NCBI RefSeq assembly: GCF_009831625.1
Contig: NZ_WUUS01000001.1
Location: forward strand, 248,301-312,300
Direction of reading: 5' to 3'
Source of the DNA: Halobaculum saliterrae
Lineage (GTDB): Archaea > Halobacteriota > Halobacteria > Halobacteriales > Haloferacaceae
DNA: 64,000 nt
Shown: in pieces, positions 1-9,689 of the stretch
How positions within the stretch are numbered: position 1 is the stretch's first letter
How the letters are laid out: the number at the start of each line of letters is the position of its first letter
Position numbers and translations under genes: made by a program
The notes under the pieces: model-generated
Seen by the model: only the letters and a program-made list of their open reading frames with translations
Databases searched by the model: none
Told to the model about the DNA's origin: nothing

Positions 1-474
1 CACGGTGAACGCGAACGCAACGGTCGCCAGGGCGACCCCCATCGAGATCCGCGCCCCGTAGATGATCCGGGTGAGGATGTCGTGGCCGAAGGAGTCGGTG
101 CCGAGGTAGTGCGTCACCGTCTCGGTCGTCCCGTCGCCGTCGACGTCGGCCGTCGACTGGCCCATCGGCTCCTGCATGAAGCCGAACTGTTGTTCCGGCC
201 CGTACGGCGCGACGTACGGGGCGAAGACGGCGACGAGCACGAGCGCCACGATGGTGACCGCCCCGGCGAGCGCCAGCTTGTTGTCGGTCAGCGCCTCGAC
301 GATCCGCTCGCCGGTCGACCGGTGGGCCGTGACGCGCTCGCCAGTCTCGTACTCCTGAGGCACCTCTCCGACGCCGAACTCGCCGGTGTTGCGAGCGTAC
401 GCGGGAGTTCCCCCGTCCGGGCGCGCCGCGTCGTCCGCCTCGGTGTCGGCCGACGCGTCGGTCGCGTCGGTCAC
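1..474 (-). CDS. dppC: Dipeptide/oligopeptide ABC transporter permease, DppC-like (3' part outside window)
   Basis: Second membrane subunit of a peptide-type ABC importer, cut off by the window edge; about 158 N-terminal codons remain. I start it at a GTG (472-474) whose GTGA overlaps the stop of the upstream permease, so the two are translationally coupled. It has a long acidic cytoplasmic N-terminus (about 65 residues), then a hydrophobic segment near residues 67-83 beginning LALAGAVTIV, and then the DppC-family sequence HYLGTDSFGHDILTRIIYGA that precedes the binding-protein-dependent transport core. The start and family follow from the sequence and gene order; substrate specificity is inferred only from the operon. 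Confidence 0.88.
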   Translation of the reverse strand, partial: MTDATDASADTEADDAARPDGGTPAYARNTGEFGVGEVPQEYETGERVTAHRSTGERIVEALTDNKLALAGAVTIVALVLVAVFAPYVAPYGPEQQFGFMQEPMGQSTADVDGDGTTETVTHYLGTDSFGHDILTRIIYGARISMGVALATVAFAFTV

Positions 475-1427
475 GCCTGTTCACCTCCGTACCTGACCCG
501 CGGATCGATCGCGGTGTATGCGATGTCGACGAGGAGATTCATGAAGACGAATATGCCGGATATCAGCAGGATGGCCACCTGCGTCACCGGGTAGTTGCGC
601 TCCAGGATCGAGTCGACGAGCAGTCGCCCGAGCCCCTGGATGCCGAAGACGATCTCGACCGTGACGGTTCCCCCCAAGACCAGCGCGAGCTGGATGCCGG
701 CGATCGTGACGACCGGCATGAGGGCGTTCTGCATCGCGTGTTTGTACAGCCGGACGCTGTCGCCGACGCCCTTCGCGCGGGCGGTCCGCATGTACTGCTC
801 GTCGAGCGTCTCGATGAGCGACGAGCGCATCATCCGGGTGACGCCGGCCGCGTACGGGAGGCCGACGGCGATGCCCGGGAGGACGATCCCGCGCAGCCAC
901 GGCACGACGCCCTCCGAGATGTTCGTGTAGCCGACGACGGGGAACCAGCCCAGCCAGACGCCGAAGACGACGGCCAGCAGGATCCCGACGAAGAACGCCG
1001 GCATAGAGATGCCCAGGAACGCCGCGATCGTGGCGGCGTAGTCGGCCGGCTCGTTGCGGCGGGTCGCCCCGATGACGCCGGCGGGGATCGCGACCAACAG
1101 TCCGAGCGTGACGCCGAAGGCGGCGATCGAGAGCGTCTTCGGGACCGCCTGGGCGACGAGCGTGCCGACGGCCTCGCTCGAGGTGATGCTGGTGCCGAAA
1201 TCGCCGACCAGCAGGTCCGTCATCCACTCGACGTACTGGACCGCCAGCGGCTCGTCGAGCCCGAGGTCCTCTCGCAGGCGCGCGACGGCCTCCTCCGTCG
1301 CCTCCTGACCGAGCATCCCTCTGACGGGGCCGCCCGGAACGGCCCGAAGCCCGAAGAACACCGTCGTGGCGACCATCCACATGACGAGGACGGCGTGTGC
1401 GACCCGTTTCGTGATGTACCGCCACAT
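471..1427 (-). CDS. dppB: Dipeptide/oligopeptide ABC transporter permease, DppB-like
   Basis: First permease of the importer, 318 residues, the usual DppB length. The N-terminal membrane helix (ITKRVAHAVLVMWMVATTVF) is followed by the large external loop ending near GDFGTSITS, and five more hydrophobic segments. The EAA loop that docks on the ATPase is visible as YMRTARAKGV near residue 210. It begins 3 nt after the binding-protein gene and overlaps dppC by 4 nt, so all three form one operon. The ATPase genes (DppD/DppF) would be expected beyond the left edge. Confidence 0.93.
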   Translation of the reverse strand: MWRYITKRVAHAVLVMWMVATTVFFGLRAVPGGPVRGMLGQEATEEAVARLREDLGLDEPLAVQYVEWMTDLLVGDFGTSITSSEAVGTLVAQAVPKTLSIAAFGVTLGLLVAIPAGVIGATRRNEPADYAATIAAFLGISMPAFFVGILLAVVFGVWLGWFPVVGYTNISEGVVPWLRGIVLPGIAVGLPYAAGVTRMMRSSLIETLDEQYMRTARAKGVGDSVRLYKHAMQNALMPVVTIAGIQLALVLGGTVTVEIVFGIQGLGRLLVDSILERNYPVTQVAILLISGIFVFMNLLVDIAYTAIDPRVRYGGEQA

Positions 1428-1430
1428 GAG

Positions 1431-3131
1431 CTACTCGTCGAGGTAGACCGTGTGGAAGTTGCGGAGACCGGGGATGTGGTTGAACCCCTTCACCTCGTTT
1501 CGGACGCCCGCGATGTCGTCCTGGTGGACCAGGTACGCGTGGGGGACGTCCTCGATGAGCTGGTCCTCGATGTCGTGGAGGATCCCCTTGCGCTCCTCCC
1601 GGTCCATCGTGCTGCGCTGCTCGGCCAGCATGTCGTGGACCTCCTGGCTCTCGTAGTCGACCCAGTTCCACACCCCGCCCTCGTCGGGGAGCCGGTAGAA
1701 GTTCCACAGCCCCTGTTCGGGGTCGGGATCGATGATGCTCCCGGAGATCGTCACGTCGTAATCGAGCTCCGCGTAGCGGCTCCAGTACGTCGAGGAGGTC
1801 ACCTGGTCGATATCGACGTCGAACCCGGCGCTGTTGAGCTGCTGGCGCATCGCCTTCGCCGCACGGAGGTTTCCGGAGTTGGCCAGGATCGAGAAACTGG
1901 CGCCCTCCGCGCCGCTCGACTCGAGGAGTTCCTGCGCCTCCTCCGGGGCGTGCGCCTGCGTGTCCGGCTTGTCTTCGCGCCACGCCCAGGCGGTTCCCTT
2001 GGAGATGACGCCGTTGTCCGGCAGCGCGTTGCCGAAGTACGCGGCCTCGACGAACGCCTCGTTGTCGATGCTCTTGGCGATGCCCAGCCGGGCGTCCCGG
2101 GAGCCGAACGGCTCGCGGTTCTGGTTCATGGCGAACCCGGTCCAGTTGATCCCCGGCTGCGCGCTCGCGACCGCCTCGTCGGAGCTCTCGATCTCGCTGA
2201 GGTTCTGGAGCGGGAGGAGGTTCGAGAAGTGGATGTCGCCCGAGCGCAGCGCGTTCACGATCGACGACGGCTCCGGGATCGGCTGCACGTCGATCCCGTC
2301 GAGGTACGGGAGCGCGTTGCCGTCCTCGTCGGTCTCGAAGTAGTCGTCGTACGCGTCCAGCGTGACGCTGGTGCCGACCTCGTGGTCGACGACCTGGAAC
2401 GGGCCCGTCCCGACGGGAGTGACGTTGTACTGTTCGGCCCCCATCTCCTCGATGGCGTCCTGACTGACGATCGTCGCCGCGCGGCCCGGTCCGCGGGAGA
2501 GGTACACGAGCGCGACGGCGTTCGGATCCTCGAACCGGACCGTCACCTCGTAGTCGCCGCCGACCTCGACGCCGCCCTCGTCGATCGGCTGGAGCGTGGA
2601 AAGCTTCGACGCCGCCGGCGCCTCCTCCTCGATGGTCCGACGGATCGTGTACAGCACGTCGTCGGCGGTGAACTCCGCCCCGTTGTGGAACGTGACGTCA
2701 TCGCGCAGCTGGAAGGTGAACGTCGCGCCGCCGTCCTCGACGGTCCAGTCCTCGGCGAGGTCCCCCCGGATCGTCAGGTCGCTGTTGAACGTCGTGAGTC
2801 CGCTGAACACGTTCGCCGCGAGCTGGAAGTACTGGCCGACGCTGATGTACGGCGGGTCGAGGTCCTCGATGGACCCCGTGAACCAGCCCGCCTGCAGCCG
2901 GCCACCCTGCTTGTCCTCCGGCGGGGCCGTCGTCTCCTCGGTGTCGCCGCCGTCGTCGCCCCCGGAGTCGCCCCCGGAGGCGTCGGTCTCCCCGTCGCCG
3001 CCGTCGTCGCCGCCGCCGCCGAGACAGCCCGCGAGGCCGCCCAGTCCTGCCGCCCCGAGGAGGGCGGTCGTCGTCCGGCGGTCCACCACGGGACCGCTCA
3101 GCGCTTCGTCCGTGAGCTCGTCCGATGCCAT
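1431..3131 (-). CDS. dppA: Peptide-type ABC transporter substrate-binding lipoprotein
   Basis: 566-residue family 5 extracellular solute-binding protein (DppA/OppA/NikA type), promoter-proximal gene of the importer. The N-terminus carries a Tat-style signal with a lipobox: DRRTTTALLGAAG followed by LGGLAGC, then a Gly/Asp/Ser/Thr/Glu-rich tether typical of haloarchaeal lipoproteins. Domain landmarks are the early PPYISVGQYF region and DDVTFHNGAEFTADDV at about residues 155-170. The protein is probably anchored by a lipid on the outer face of the membrane. The substrate could be peptides or another family 5 ligand; the sequence does not settle this. Confidence 0.92.
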   Translation of the reverse strand: MASDELTDEALSGPVVDRRTTTALLGAAGLGGLAGCLGGGGDDGGDGETDASGGDSGGDDGGDTEETTAPPEDKQGGRLQAGWFTGSIEDLDPPYISVGQYFQLAANVFSGLTTFNSDLTIRGDLAEDWTVEDGGATFTFQLRDDVTFHNGAEFTADDVLYTIRRTIEEEAPAASKLSTLQPIDEGGVEVGGDYEVTVRFEDPNAVALVYLSRGPGRAATIVSQDAIEEMGAEQYNVTPVGTGPFQVVDHEVGTSVTLDAYDDYFETDEDGNALPYLDGIDVQPIPEPSSIVNALRSGDIHFSNLLPLQNLSEIESSDEAVASAQPGINWTGFAMNQNREPFGSRDARLGIAKSIDNEAFVEAAYFGNALPDNGVISKGTAWAWREDKPDTQAHAPEEAQELLESSGAEGASFSILANSGNLRAAKAMRQQLNSAGFDVDIDQVTSSTYWSRYAELDYDVTISGSIIDPDPEQGLWNFYRLPDEGGVWNWVDYESQEVHDMLAEQRSTMDREERKGILHDIEDQLIEDVPHAYLVHQDDIAGVRNEVKGFNHIPGLRNFHTVYLDE

Positions 3132-3224
3132 ACATCATTGATACAGAGTAACAAGGTTCAAGGTGACCCCAAAAGGATTCGGTGTATGGTGACGAACGTC
3201 GCCGGGGAGGGAGCCGAACAGCCG

Positions 3225-3926
3225 ATGCGGGAGGTGACGCTTCGGATCAGACACAACGGACAACCGGAGTGTGAGGTATCCGCACGGTACCCCAGCGTGA
3301 CCATGCGCTCGATCTCTTCGATGACGGGGCGGACGACCGAGCGCAAGCGGATCATCGAGCTGAGCGGCGACCCCGACGAGGTGGCGGCGTTCATCGACGA
3401 CTTCCGCGACGGCGAGCCGATCATCGCCGCCGACCCGGTGACGCCGCTGGGGGAGCCGACGGTGCTCGTCGCGCTCACGTTCAACGCCGAGGAGTGGGAC
3501 AGCATCGGCGAGCAGTTCGCCGAACTCGGACTCCACTATCACACCGGCACCGTCATCAGCGGCGGGTGGGAGCGCTGGACGCTGTACCTGGAGCCGGACG
3601 ACGACCTCTCGGCCGTCATCCGGGCCGTCGAGGCGGACGGCAACGACGTCGAGCTCGTCCGTCAGGTGGAGATGGACGACATCGAGCCGTCCTCGCGGTT
3701 CGAGACGGTCGGCGCGCTCCACGAGCTCACCCAGCGCCAGCGCGAGGCGCTCGCGGCGGCGATCCGGGCGGGGTACTACGGCCACGAGAAGGACGCCGGG
3801 GTCGAGGACGTGGCCACGGAACTGGACGTCAGCACGACGACCGCGTGGGAGCACCTCGCGCGCGCCGAGGGGAAGGTGATGGACGACCTCGGCGAGTTCC
3901 TCGGTCGCGACGACCGGTCGGAGTGA
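3225..3926 (+). CDS. HTH-10 (Bat-type) transcriptional regulator
   Basis: Haloarchaeal regulator of the Bat/HTH-10 class, 233 residues from the ATG I prefer. The N-terminal two thirds is a sensory or ligand domain. The C-terminus carries the HTH: LTQRQREALAAAIRAGYY followed by VATELDVSTTTAWEHLARAE, which closely matches the family pattern. I chose the start at MREVTLRI because this family commonly begins there and a GGAGG lies about 12 nt upstream; an in-frame ATG at 3186 would add 13 residues. It is divergent from the peptide importer across a very short gap, so it could control dppABC, but this is inference. Confidence 0.85.
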   Translation: MREVTLRIRHNGQPECEVSARYPSVTMRSISSMTGRTTERKRIIELSGDPDEVAAFIDDFRDGEPIIAADPVTPLGEPTVLVALTFNAEEWDSIGEQFAELGLHYHTGTVISGGWERWTLYLEPDDDLSAVIRAVEADGNDVELVRQVEMDDIEPSSRFETVGALHELTQRQREALAAAIRAGYYGHEKDAGVEDVATELDVSTTTAWEHLARAEGKVMDDLGEFLGRDDRSE

Positions 3927-4016
3927 GCGCCGGACGGAGGACCCGCACGGACCCGGCGCGTCGGCCGGACTTCGGCCTCGCCCGCTCGGGGCCCGTCCCT
4001 GCTCCAGGTCCGCGTC

Positions 4017-5366
4017 CTACTCCAGGTCCGCGTACGGCCAGCGCCCGCCCATCCGCAGTTCCTGTTCGTACCCCTCGTCGATGGCGTCGCGCATCTCCGT
4101 GCGGGTTCGACCCGGCGTCTCTACGTCCGCCGAGGCGACGCGCGCGACCGCCTCGGCGACCTGAACGGCCACGTCGCGCAGGTCCCGCGAGTCGAGCTTG
4201 TCCAGCGTGTCGGCGTGGGTGTGTCCCCAGCCGCGGCCGGACTGCTCGGACGTGGTCGAGGTCATCACGGCCGGGACGCCCTCCTGCACGAACGCCCACT
4301 GGTCGCCGTGCGGGGAGATGGTGTCGTCCGTCGAGAGGCTGGCGTCGAGGTCGTCGGTCACCGCCTCGAACACCGCCCCGACCTCCTCGAACTCGTTCGT
4401 TCCCACGCGGAGGTTCCGGGACGAACAGGCGCCGTCGAGGTTGACGACGCACTTCGTGTCGTCGAGATCCGTCGTCTCCGCGCAGCGATACGCCCCCCAC
4501 AGGCCGATCTCCTCGGAGCCGAAGGTGACGAGGCGGACGCGCGTGTCCAGTTCCACGTCGTCGCGGGCGAGGATCCGGCCGACCTCCGCGACCAGCGCGG
4601 AGCCGGCGCCGTTGTCGTTGGCGCCGTCGGCGATGTCGTGGGCGTCGACGTGGGCGGTGAGGAGGACGTGCTCGTCGGTGTCGGGACCGACCTCCGCCTC
4701 GACGTTCACCGAGGTCGTCGGCTCGTTGCGGCAGTCCACGGAGACGGTCGCCTCACAGCCCTCCTCGGCGTAGCGCGCGAGCCGCTCGCCCACCTCGCGG
4801 GAGACGCCGACGGCCGGGATCGGCCCGGGGCGCTCGTGGTAGCCGACCTCGCCGGTCGGCGGCACCGACCCCTCGACGTGGTTCCGGAAGACGAACGCGA
4901 CGGCGCCGTGGTCGGCGGCGTTGACGTACTTCTCCATCCGGTGGATCCAGCGGTCGACCGACTCCGGCGTCGCCGACGACGCCATCGCGATGGCCCCGTC
5001 CAATTCGTCGGCCCGCTCCTCGAACTCCTCGTAGGTGCCGTCGCCCACGTCGACGACGCGGCCGGTCGCCTCACCCGCGGGGCAGCCGGGGAGCGCGAGC
5101 ACGTCCTGTCGCCCGTCGTGAACGCGCTCGTGGGGCTCGTGGATCGACAGCGACGAGTCGCCGCGCCACCAGCCGGGGATCTCGAACTCCTCGAGCCGGG
5201 CGTTCCGGGCGCCGGCGCGCTCGAACGCGTCGCGGACGACCTCGGCGCCCTCGCGCTCGCCAGCCTGCCCGGCCATCCGGCTCCCCACGTCGACCAGGTC
5301 GGTCAGCACGTCCCAGCCGAAGCCGCTCGTCTGTGCGTCGCCCACGGCCGCGTTCGACAGTCGCAT
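4017..5366 (-). CDS. M28 family zinc aminopeptidase-like protein
   Basis: 449-residue peptidase M28 homologue. A PA-type insert lies in the N-terminal half; the metal centre is visible in the C-terminal half: TAHVDAHDIADGANDNGAG (His, Asp), FGSEEIGLWG (Glu-Glu), VNLDGA (Asp) and GHTHADTLDKLD (His). The start is the ATG of MRLSNAAVGD; the longer open frame upstream has no support. No signal peptide is seen, so it is probably cytoplasmic. A clear paralogue lies at 34654-35982 with the same block order and the same GRGWGHTHAD motif. Exact substrate unknown. Confidence 0.9.
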   Translation of the reverse strand: MRLSNAAVGDAQTSGFGWDVLTDLVDVGSRMAGQAGEREGAEVVRDAFERAGARNARLEEFEIPGWWRGDSSLSIHEPHERVHDGRQDVLALPGCPAGEATGRVVDVGDGTYEEFEERADELDGAIAMASSATPESVDRWIHRMEKYVNAADHGAVAFVFRNHVEGSVPPTGEVGYHERPGPIPAVGVSREVGERLARYAEEGCEATVSVDCRNEPTTSVNVEAEVGPDTDEHVLLTAHVDAHDIADGANDNGAGSALVAEVGRILARDDVELDTRVRLVTFGSEEIGLWGAYRCAETTDLDDTKCVVNLDGACSSRNLRVGTNEFEEVGAVFEAVTDDLDASLSTDDTISPHGDQWAFVQEGVPAVMTSTTSEQSGRGWGHTHADTLDKLDSRDLRDVAVQVAEAVARVASADVETPGRTRTEMRDAIDEGYEQELRMGGRWPYADLE

Positions 5367-5597
5367 GCCCCCGGCTTCGACGCGACCGACTTGAGTTCCC
5401 GGATCCCGGCCGACGCCGCCGGTCGATCGGCCGTACCCGAGACGGCGATCGCGATCACGGCTGCACCCACGGCGGAGGCGCCGACGGCACCCGCGACCGA
5501 GGCCGACGACCACGACCACGACCACGGCGGTCGCCCCCGAACTCGATCGCTCGGCCTGCGACAAGTTCATGTGGTGTGGTACCGAATACCGCAAAAG

Positions 5598-5897
5598 ATG
5601 CCCGAACCCACGGACCTCTCCGACGCGGACGAACGAGTGTTGCGCCACCTGGCCGACACGAGCGCCGACTACCCGGCGCTGGTGGCCGCCAACACCGGCC
5701 TCCACATTCCGCTCGTGGAGCGGCGGATGGCGACGCTCGCGGAGCGTGGGTTCGTCGAGGTCGCGACGGCCGAACGGCTCTACCGGATCACCGAGGCGGG
5801 CCGCCGCGCGCTCGACGGCGGCTCGCCGGCCCCGTCGGGCACCCCGACCCCCGACGAGACGGTCGCCGACGGCGGGACCACCCCAGACACCGGTTGA
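5598..5897 (+). CDS. Small winged-helix transcriptional regulator
   Basis: 99-residue winged-helix protein of the PhiH1/MarR-like haloarchaeal type. The recognition region reads DERVLRHLADTSADYPALVA and IPLVERRMATLAERGFVEVA, followed by the wing YRITEAGRRAL. The last 25 residues are a Pro/Thr/Asp-rich tail. It is divergent from the M28 peptidase with a 231-nt shared upstream region, so it may regulate that gene or itself; no operator was identified. Confidence 0.82.
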   Translation: MPEPTDLSDADERVLRHLADTSADYPALVAANTGLHIPLVERRMATLAERGFVEVATAERLYRITEAGRRALDGGSPAPSGTPTPDETVADGGTTPDTG

Positions 5898-5915
5898 CGC
5901 CGGTCCCCTCCCGAC

Positions 5916-6560
5916 TCACGCCTCAGTCGACGCCAGCGCCGTCTCGAACGCCAGTTCCGCCGCCCGCTCGTCGAGGTCGATCGGGAGGCTCGGCCGCACG
6001 CTCCCGCCGCGGGCCGCCTCCCCCTCGGCCGCCGTCGCCGCGGCCTGCTCGGGCGTCGCGGGGAGGTGGAGGAACCCCGCAGGGGTGCCAGTCCCCTCCA
6101 GCAGCGCGAGCGTTCGATAGAGGATGCCGTTGCAGAGGTGGGTCCCGGCGGTGTTGGAGACGCGGGCCGGGACGCCCTCCGCCAGACACGCCTCGACCGT
6201 CTCGCGCACGGGCAGCGTCGCGAGGTGGGCGTCCCGACCGGCCGGGTCCAGCGGCTCGTCGACGGGGTCGTTCCCGGCGTTGTCGGGGACGCCGACCGTG
6301 TCCGCCACGTTGATCGCGACGCGCTCGACGCACACCGCCGAGCGCCCCGCCGCGAGCCCGGTGGCGACGACGGCGGCCGGGTCGTGCTCGTCGATCAGGT
6401 CGGCCATCGCGGGTCCCGCGGCGTCGAACGCGACCGGGAGAATCCGGCCGATCACCTCGTGGTCGGCGACGGTCCGACCGTCCAACGCCTCGGCGACGGT
6501 CCCGGAGGGGTTCACGTCGTGGTCGCCGAACGGCTCGTAGCCGGTGCAGAGTACGGTCAT
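5916..6560 (-). CDS. pcp: Pyroglutamyl-peptidase I (C15 family)
   Basis: 214-residue cysteine peptidase that removes N-terminal pyroglutamate from peptides. The family start TGYEPFGDHDVNPSG is clear, the catalytic-Glu region reads VCVERVAINV, the catalytic Cys lies in SNTAGTHLCNGILY, and the catalytic His is in FLHLPATPEQA. Length matches the family. A TATA-like CGCTTAGG lies about 28 nt upstream of the ATG, consistent with a leaderless transcript. It converges on the regulator at 5598-5897. Confidence 0.92.
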   Translation of the reverse strand: MTVLCTGYEPFGDHDVNPSGTVAEALDGRTVADHEVIGRILPVAFDAAGPAMADLIDEHDPAAVVATGLAAGRSAVCVERVAINVADTVGVPDNAGNDPVDEPLDPAGRDAHLATLPVRETVEACLAEGVPARVSNTAGTHLCNGILYRTLALLEGTGTPAGFLHLPATPEQAAATAAEGEAARGGSVRPSLPIDLDERAAELAFETALASTEA

Positions 6561-6739
6561 AGCCGGCGTCGTCGCCGACGACCCCTAAGCGTTCGCGTCG
6601 CCCGAAGGGGTCGCCGGTACGGCTCCAGTCGAAAGTGCTCGCTCGCCCTCGGCCCGCCGCTACTGGGCGAAGCGGACCGGGGACCGCTCCGCCGTTCCTC
6701 CGGGACGGTCACCTCGCTCCGCTCGGTTCGCGTCTCGCC

Positions 6740-8023
6740 TCAGTCGTCGCCGGCGACGGCCGCCGCCTCGGCCGCCGAGTCGTCCCGAAGCGTCGTCGCG
6801 GCGACGACGCCGGCGACGATGACGAGTCCCGCGCACGCGAGGTACTCGCCCGAGAGGCCGATCTCGGCCGCCAGCGGCAGCGCCACCAGCGGGCCGAGCG
6901 TCGATCCCAGATCGCCGAAGACGTTGTAGACCCCGCCGAGCTTTCCCACGTCCCCGCCGGGGGCGATGTCGCCGAGGTACGCGAGCAGCGGCGGGCCGGT
7001 CAGACCGGCGCCCGCGCCGACGAGGCCGACGCCAGCCAGCACGCCCGGCGCGGTCGGCACCAGCGCCGTGAGCGCGAACCCCGACCCGAACACGGCGAGT
7101 CCGGGGACGACCGTCGTGAGCCGGCCCATGCTGTCGGAGAAGCGACCGACCGCGAGGTTCGACACCGCCAGCGCGACGACGGAGACGGCCATCACGAGGC
7201 CGCTGGTGCCGGCGCCGGCGAACCCGCCCAACGAGATGTCGTTGGCCTCGGTGTACAGCACGACCGTCGACAGCAGGACGCCCGCGTAGAGGAACCGGAT
7301 CGTGAAGTTGACCGCGCCGACGGCCCCGATCCGGGGATCGGCGCGGACGAGCGCCGGCACGTCGCGCAGGCGGCTCTTCTCCCCGACCTCCGGCGACACG
7401 TCCGGGAGCACGCGGTAGGCGACGGCCGCCGCGAACAACCCCGCGGCGCCCGCGACCGCGAACGCCTCGCCGTAGCCGTACAGCTCCGTGACGACGCCGC
7501 CGAGGATCAGCCCCGTCGGGAAGCCGAGGCTCTGCCCGCCGCGCATGTACCCCACCCAACGGCCGCGGTTCGCCGACGTGGTCACGTGCGTCACCGTGGA
7601 GAACGCGCCGACGAACACGAACGCCGAGCCGATCCCCCACGCCGCCCGCGACACGAGGAAGACGGCCGACGATGGGACCCCGAACGGCGGGTTCAGCCCG
7701 ACGAGGTAGCCGAAGGGGACGAGCCCCTGCACGACGAACCCCGCGATCATCGGCCGGCGCGTCCCCATCCGGTCGAGGATGCTCCCCGCCGGCGTCGACA
7801 TCACCAGCCGCGTGAAGCGGTTGATCGAGAGGATCAGCCCGACGAGAACCGGCGCGATGCCGAGCACCGACCCCAACGCCGGGATGGTCGGAAACGCGAC
7901 GCCGCCACCCACCCCCCCGAAGAACACGCCGGCGACGAGGCTGAGAACGACGGTCCGCACCTGCTGCTCGGAGTAGGCGGGCGCGTCGTTCGGGGTGTCG
8001 GTCGGGTCCGTCGTGTCGGTCAT
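6740..8023 (-). CDS. MFS transporter
   Basis: 427-residue major facilitator superfamily carrier with about 12 hydrophobic segments. Landmarks are the glycine-rich first helix (VVLSLVAGVFFGGVGGG), the loop 2-3 signature region GSILDRMGTRRPMIAGF, and the mid-protein repeat VGRFSDSMGRLTTVVPG. I start at MTDTTDPTDT; the 52 upstream in-frame codons are low-complexity and run through the upstream region. Substrate cannot be told; the fold suggests a drug/metabolite exporter-like member. Confidence 0.88.
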   Translation of the reverse strand: MTDTTDPTDTPNDAPAYSEQQVRTVVLSLVAGVFFGGVGGGVAFPTIPALGSVLGIAPVLVGLILSINRFTRLVMSTPAGSILDRMGTRRPMIAGFVVQGLVPFGYLVGLNPPFGVPSSAVFLVSRAAWGIGSAFVFVGAFSTVTHVTTSANRGRWVGYMRGGQSLGFPTGLILGGVVTELYGYGEAFAVAGAAGLFAAAVAYRVLPDVSPEVGEKSRLRDVPALVRADPRIGAVGAVNFTIRFLYAGVLLSTVVLYTEANDISLGGFAGAGTSGLVMAVSVVALAVSNLAVGRFSDSMGRLTTVVPGLAVFGSGFALTALVPTAPGVLAGVGLVGAGAGLTGPPLLAYLGDIAPGGDVGKLGGVYNVFGDLGSTLGPLVALPLAAEIGLSGEYLACAGLVIVAGVVAATTLRDDSAAEAAAVAGDD

Positions 8024-8306
8024 GTCGATGCTCGTGTCTCGGCTGTCGAGATCGGTCGGTGGCGCGGTCGGCGGCGTCGCACCGTCGTCCCCGTCGCGCG
8101 AGTTCGAGTCGAAGCGGAGGGTGAACCGGTACGTGAGCGATCGGGACGCCGGAACGATCCGATCAGTAGTCGGACGCACCCGACCGCTCCGACGTACCGG
8201 ACTGCCTCCGACGTATCGGACGCTCCGGAGTTCGATGGGCTCCCGCTCACGTCGGTTGTCCGAGCACGTCGGTTACTCGCTCACGCCCCGTTCGGCACTG
8301 TCGCGC

Positions 8307-9518
8307 TCACCACGCGTACTCCTCGCGCGGGTCCACGTCGTCGCGCTCGCGGTCGAACACGACCTCGCCGTCGACGACGACGAACTGGCTGCGGGTGTCC
8401 ATCTCGTGGAACGGGCCGTCCCACACGACCAGGTCGGCGTCGGTCCCCTCGGCGAGGTCGCCGACGCGGTCGCCGATCCCGAGGATCTCCGCCGGGTTCG
8501 TCGTCACCGCGTCCAGCGCCGCCTGCTCGGGGAACCCCTCGCGGACCGCGAGGCCGACGCACACGTCGAGGTGCTGTTGGGGGAGCACCGGCGCGTCGGT
8601 CTGGATGGCGACGGTGACGCCCGCCTCGTGGAGGATGCCGGGCGTCTCGAAGGTGATGTTCCGGAGCTCGTACTTCGAGGCCGACGAGAACGACGGGCCG
8701 ACGATGGCGGGCACGTCGCGGTCGGCGAACTCCTCCGCGATCACGTGGCCCTCCGTGGCGTGCTCGATGGAGAGGCGGTCGATGCCGAACTCCTCGGCGA
8801 TCCGGAACACGGTCATGATGTCGTCCGAGCGGTGCGCGTGGACGCGCAGCGGGAGGTCGCCCTCCAGCACGCGCGCGAGGTTCTCCCGGCCGAGGTCGCG
8901 CTCGAACGGCTCGCCGTTCTCGCGGGCGTGCTCGCGCGCCTCGACGTAGTCCTCGGTCGCCATGAGTTCCTCGCGGAGGGTGGCGGCGACGCCCGGCCGC
9001 GTGGACGGCTGTCGGCCCTCGCGCTCGCCGTGGAAGCGCTTGGGGTTCTCGCCCATCGCGGCCTTCATCCCGTCCTCGGCGATCAGCATTCGGTCGGCCA
9101 CGTCGCCGTAGGTCTTCATCGAACAGATGACGCCGCCGATGACGTTGCCCGACCCCATCCGCGCGGAGACGGTGGTGACGCCGTTCTGGAACGCGCCCTG
9201 CAGCTCCTCGTCCCGCGGGTGGAATCCGTCGAGCGCGTTGACGTGCGGCGTCGTCGCGCTCGTCCCCTCGTTGAAGTCGCCGTCCTCCGGTTCCCCCCAC
9301 TCCGCCATCCCGGCGTGGCTGTGGGCGTCGATCAGCCCGGGGGTGACCTCCATCCCCGTCGCGTCGATCTCCGTCGCGCCGTCGGGGGCGTCGACGTCGC
9401 CGACGGCCGCGATCTCCCCGTCGACGACGAGGACGTCGCCCTCGATCGTTCCTCGCTCGGTCTGCGTGTGCACCGTCCCGCCCCGGACGACGAGCGCGTC
9501 CGCGTCTGCGTCGCTCAT
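8307..9518 (-). CDS. Amidohydrolase family metal-dependent hydrolase
   Basis: 403-residue amidohydrolase of the imidazolonepropionase-like group. The small beta domain (ALVVRGGTVHT, DVLVVDGEIAAVGD) is followed by the metal site GLIDAHSHAG (HxH) and by LRVHAHRSDD, LSIEHATEGH and AIQTDAPVLP, the last containing the conserved Asp of the TIM barrel. The C-terminus returns to the beta domain (GDLAEGTDADLVVWDG). It is probably cytosolic. The substrate is not deducible; neighbours give no pathway context. Confidence 0.9.
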   Translation of the reverse strand: MSDADADALVVRGGTVHTQTERGTIEGDVLVVDGEIAAVGDVDAPDGATEIDATGMEVTPGLIDAHSHAGMAEWGEPEDGDFNEGTSATTPHVNALDGFHPRDEELQGAFQNGVTTVSARMGSGNVIGGVICSMKTYGDVADRMLIAEDGMKAAMGENPKRFHGEREGRQPSTRPGVAATLREELMATEDYVEAREHARENGEPFERDLGRENLARVLEGDLPLRVHAHRSDDIMTVFRIAEEFGIDRLSIEHATEGHVIAEEFADRDVPAIVGPSFSSASKYELRNITFETPGILHEAGVTVAIQTDAPVLPQQHLDVCVGLAVREGFPEQAALDAVTTNPAEILGIGDRVGDLAEGTDADLVVWDGPFHEMDTRSQFVVVDGEVVFDRERDDVDPREEYAW

Positions 9519-9689
9519 TGGCTCGCGGTTGGCGAAGCGCTCGGAAAGCGTTTCGGTTCGAAACGGCCGGACCGTTGGGACGGTGACCGGGTCGAACCGC
9601 GAGCAATGGAGGACTGGGAGACGCGAGCGGGAAGGAGTCGACCGCGGCGACGGGCGGAAACCGATGCTGTCAGACGGAGCCGGACCGGC

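Noticed and set aside
738-3926. A 1062-codon plus-strand open frame across the dpp region
   Set aside because: Only its last 233-247 codons match a real family (HTH-10 regulator). The rest is the complement of dppA/dppB, with Arg/Asp/Val-rich shadow composition.
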